Positions 63,355-64,000 of a stretch of 64,000 bases of DNA are shown here, piece by piece (position 1 is the stretch's first letter; each line of letters opens with the position of its first letter). The notes below the pieces were generated by a model that was given only the letters and a program-made list of their open reading frames with translations, did not search any database and was not told the origin of the DNA. The position numbers and the translations under genes were made by a program. This DNA is from Notolepis coatsorum (taxonomy: Eukaryota > Chordata > Actinopteri > Aulopiformes > Paralepididae): assembly GCA_963971535.1 (NCBI GenBank), contig OZ020587.1, positions 159,725,856 to 159,789,855 of the forward strand, in the 5' to 3' direction.

Positions 63355-64000
63355 GAGTGAGAAAGGAGAAGAAACAGAGAGATAAAGAGAGAGCAGAGAA
63401 AGAGAGACAGACAGAGACAAACAGAGAGACAGAGAGAGAGAGAGACAGAGATAGACAGACAGAGCGAGACAGACAGACAGACAGAGACAGACAGAGAGAC
63501 AAAAAGAGAGAGACAGACAGGCAGACAGACAGACGAGACAGACAGAGAGAGACAGACAGACAGCCAGAGACAGACAGAGAGACAAACAGAGAGAGACAGA
63601 CAGGCAGACAGACAGACAGACGAGACAGACAGAGAGAGACAGACAGACAGCCAGAGACAGACAGAGAGAGACAGCCAGAGACAGACAGAGAGAGACAGCC
63701 AGAGACAGACAGAGAGACAGACAGAGACAGATAGACAGACAGACAGGTACCTGACAGACAGACAGACAGGTACCTGGCAGACAGACAGACAGGTACCTGA
63801 CAGACATACATACAGAGACAGATAGACAGGCAGACAGACAGACAGGTACCTGGCAGACAGACAGAGAGAAACAGATAGACAGGCAGACAGACAGGTACCT
63901 GGCAGACAGACAGACATACAGAGACAGATAGACAGGCAGACAGACAGACAGGTACCTGGCAGACAGACAGACAGACAGGTACCTGGCAGATATACAGACA
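63355..64000. repeat. GACA/GAGA tandem repeat with embedded CAGGTACCTG motifs
   Basis: GACA- and GAGA-type repeats run to the end of the window. From 63744 the palindrome CAGGTACCTG appears seven times at uneven spacing. Cys/Leu/Ser-rich frames on the minus strand are repeat artefacts. Confidence 0.93.

Noticed and set aside
63126-63917. Cys/Leu/Ser-rich frames of over 200 codons
   Set aside because: Translation of GACA/GAGA tandem repeats.

Overview
The window is eukaryotic and almost certainly from a teleost fish. It holds three short, properly spliced exons of a cytoplasmic dynein 1 intermediate chain gene (dync1i2-like, minus strand) surrounded by very large introns full of fish-type repeats: BEL/Pao and Ty3/gypsy LTR retrotransposons, L1, L2 and I/Nimb-like LINEs, hAT and PIF/Harbinger-like DNA elements, tRNA-derived SINEs, minisatellites and microsatellites. 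A run of 200 N at 62637-62836 marks a scaffold gap. No bacterial-type gene organisation is present.

Host gene, read right to left on the minus strand: exon A (58095-58241, 49 codons), a 31.7 kb intron, exon B (26308-26421, 38 codons), a 4.4 kb intron, exon C (21798-21931, 134 nt), then a downstream intron that fills at least the first 21.8 kb of the window. The exons code for consecutive parts of the WD40 beta-propeller that lets the intermediate chain bind the dynein heavy chain. Only about 395 of 64,000 bases are host coding sequence.

Layout: 1-4166 is a decayed L1-clade LINE (minus). 4167-14646 is a complete BEL/Pao element (BEL1, plus) with 5-bp target duplications; its 5' LTR has been split by an antisense solo LTR. 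15180-19436 is an I/Nimb-like LINE whose endonuclease carries a Harbinger-like MITE. 19437-21535 holds microsatellite, minisatellite and SINE sequence. After exon C come a 1.2 kb polypurine tract and a 2.5 kb minisatellite that reaches exon B. 26422-29540 is a stack of nested hAT, SINE, L2 and LINE pieces. From 29540 to 58080 there was originally one minisatellite of about 5.6 kb (43-bp unit) touching the splice donor of exon A. Four mobile elements have split it: a hAT (29963-30960), a Ty3/gypsy element with a PNMA-like Gag (31030-40286), a GC-rich inverted-repeat element holding 5S-rRNA-like sequence (43093-48257), and an internally deleted BEL element (BEL2, 49594-57119) that carries an L2 copy in one LTR. 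58249-64000 is mostly GA-rich, C-rich and GACA-type tandem repeats.

The most interesting signals are: minisatellites whose repeat units look like copies of the neighbouring exon-intron (donor) junction; one minisatellite serving as landing pad for four elements; the PNMA-like Gag with a broken zinc knuckle; 5S-like sequence inside an inverted-repeat element; a solo LTR inserted exactly at the TATA box of a BEL LTR; and a Gag-protease-only BEL element with an extra zinc knuckle. All family assignments come from reading motifs by eye, since no database search was possible.
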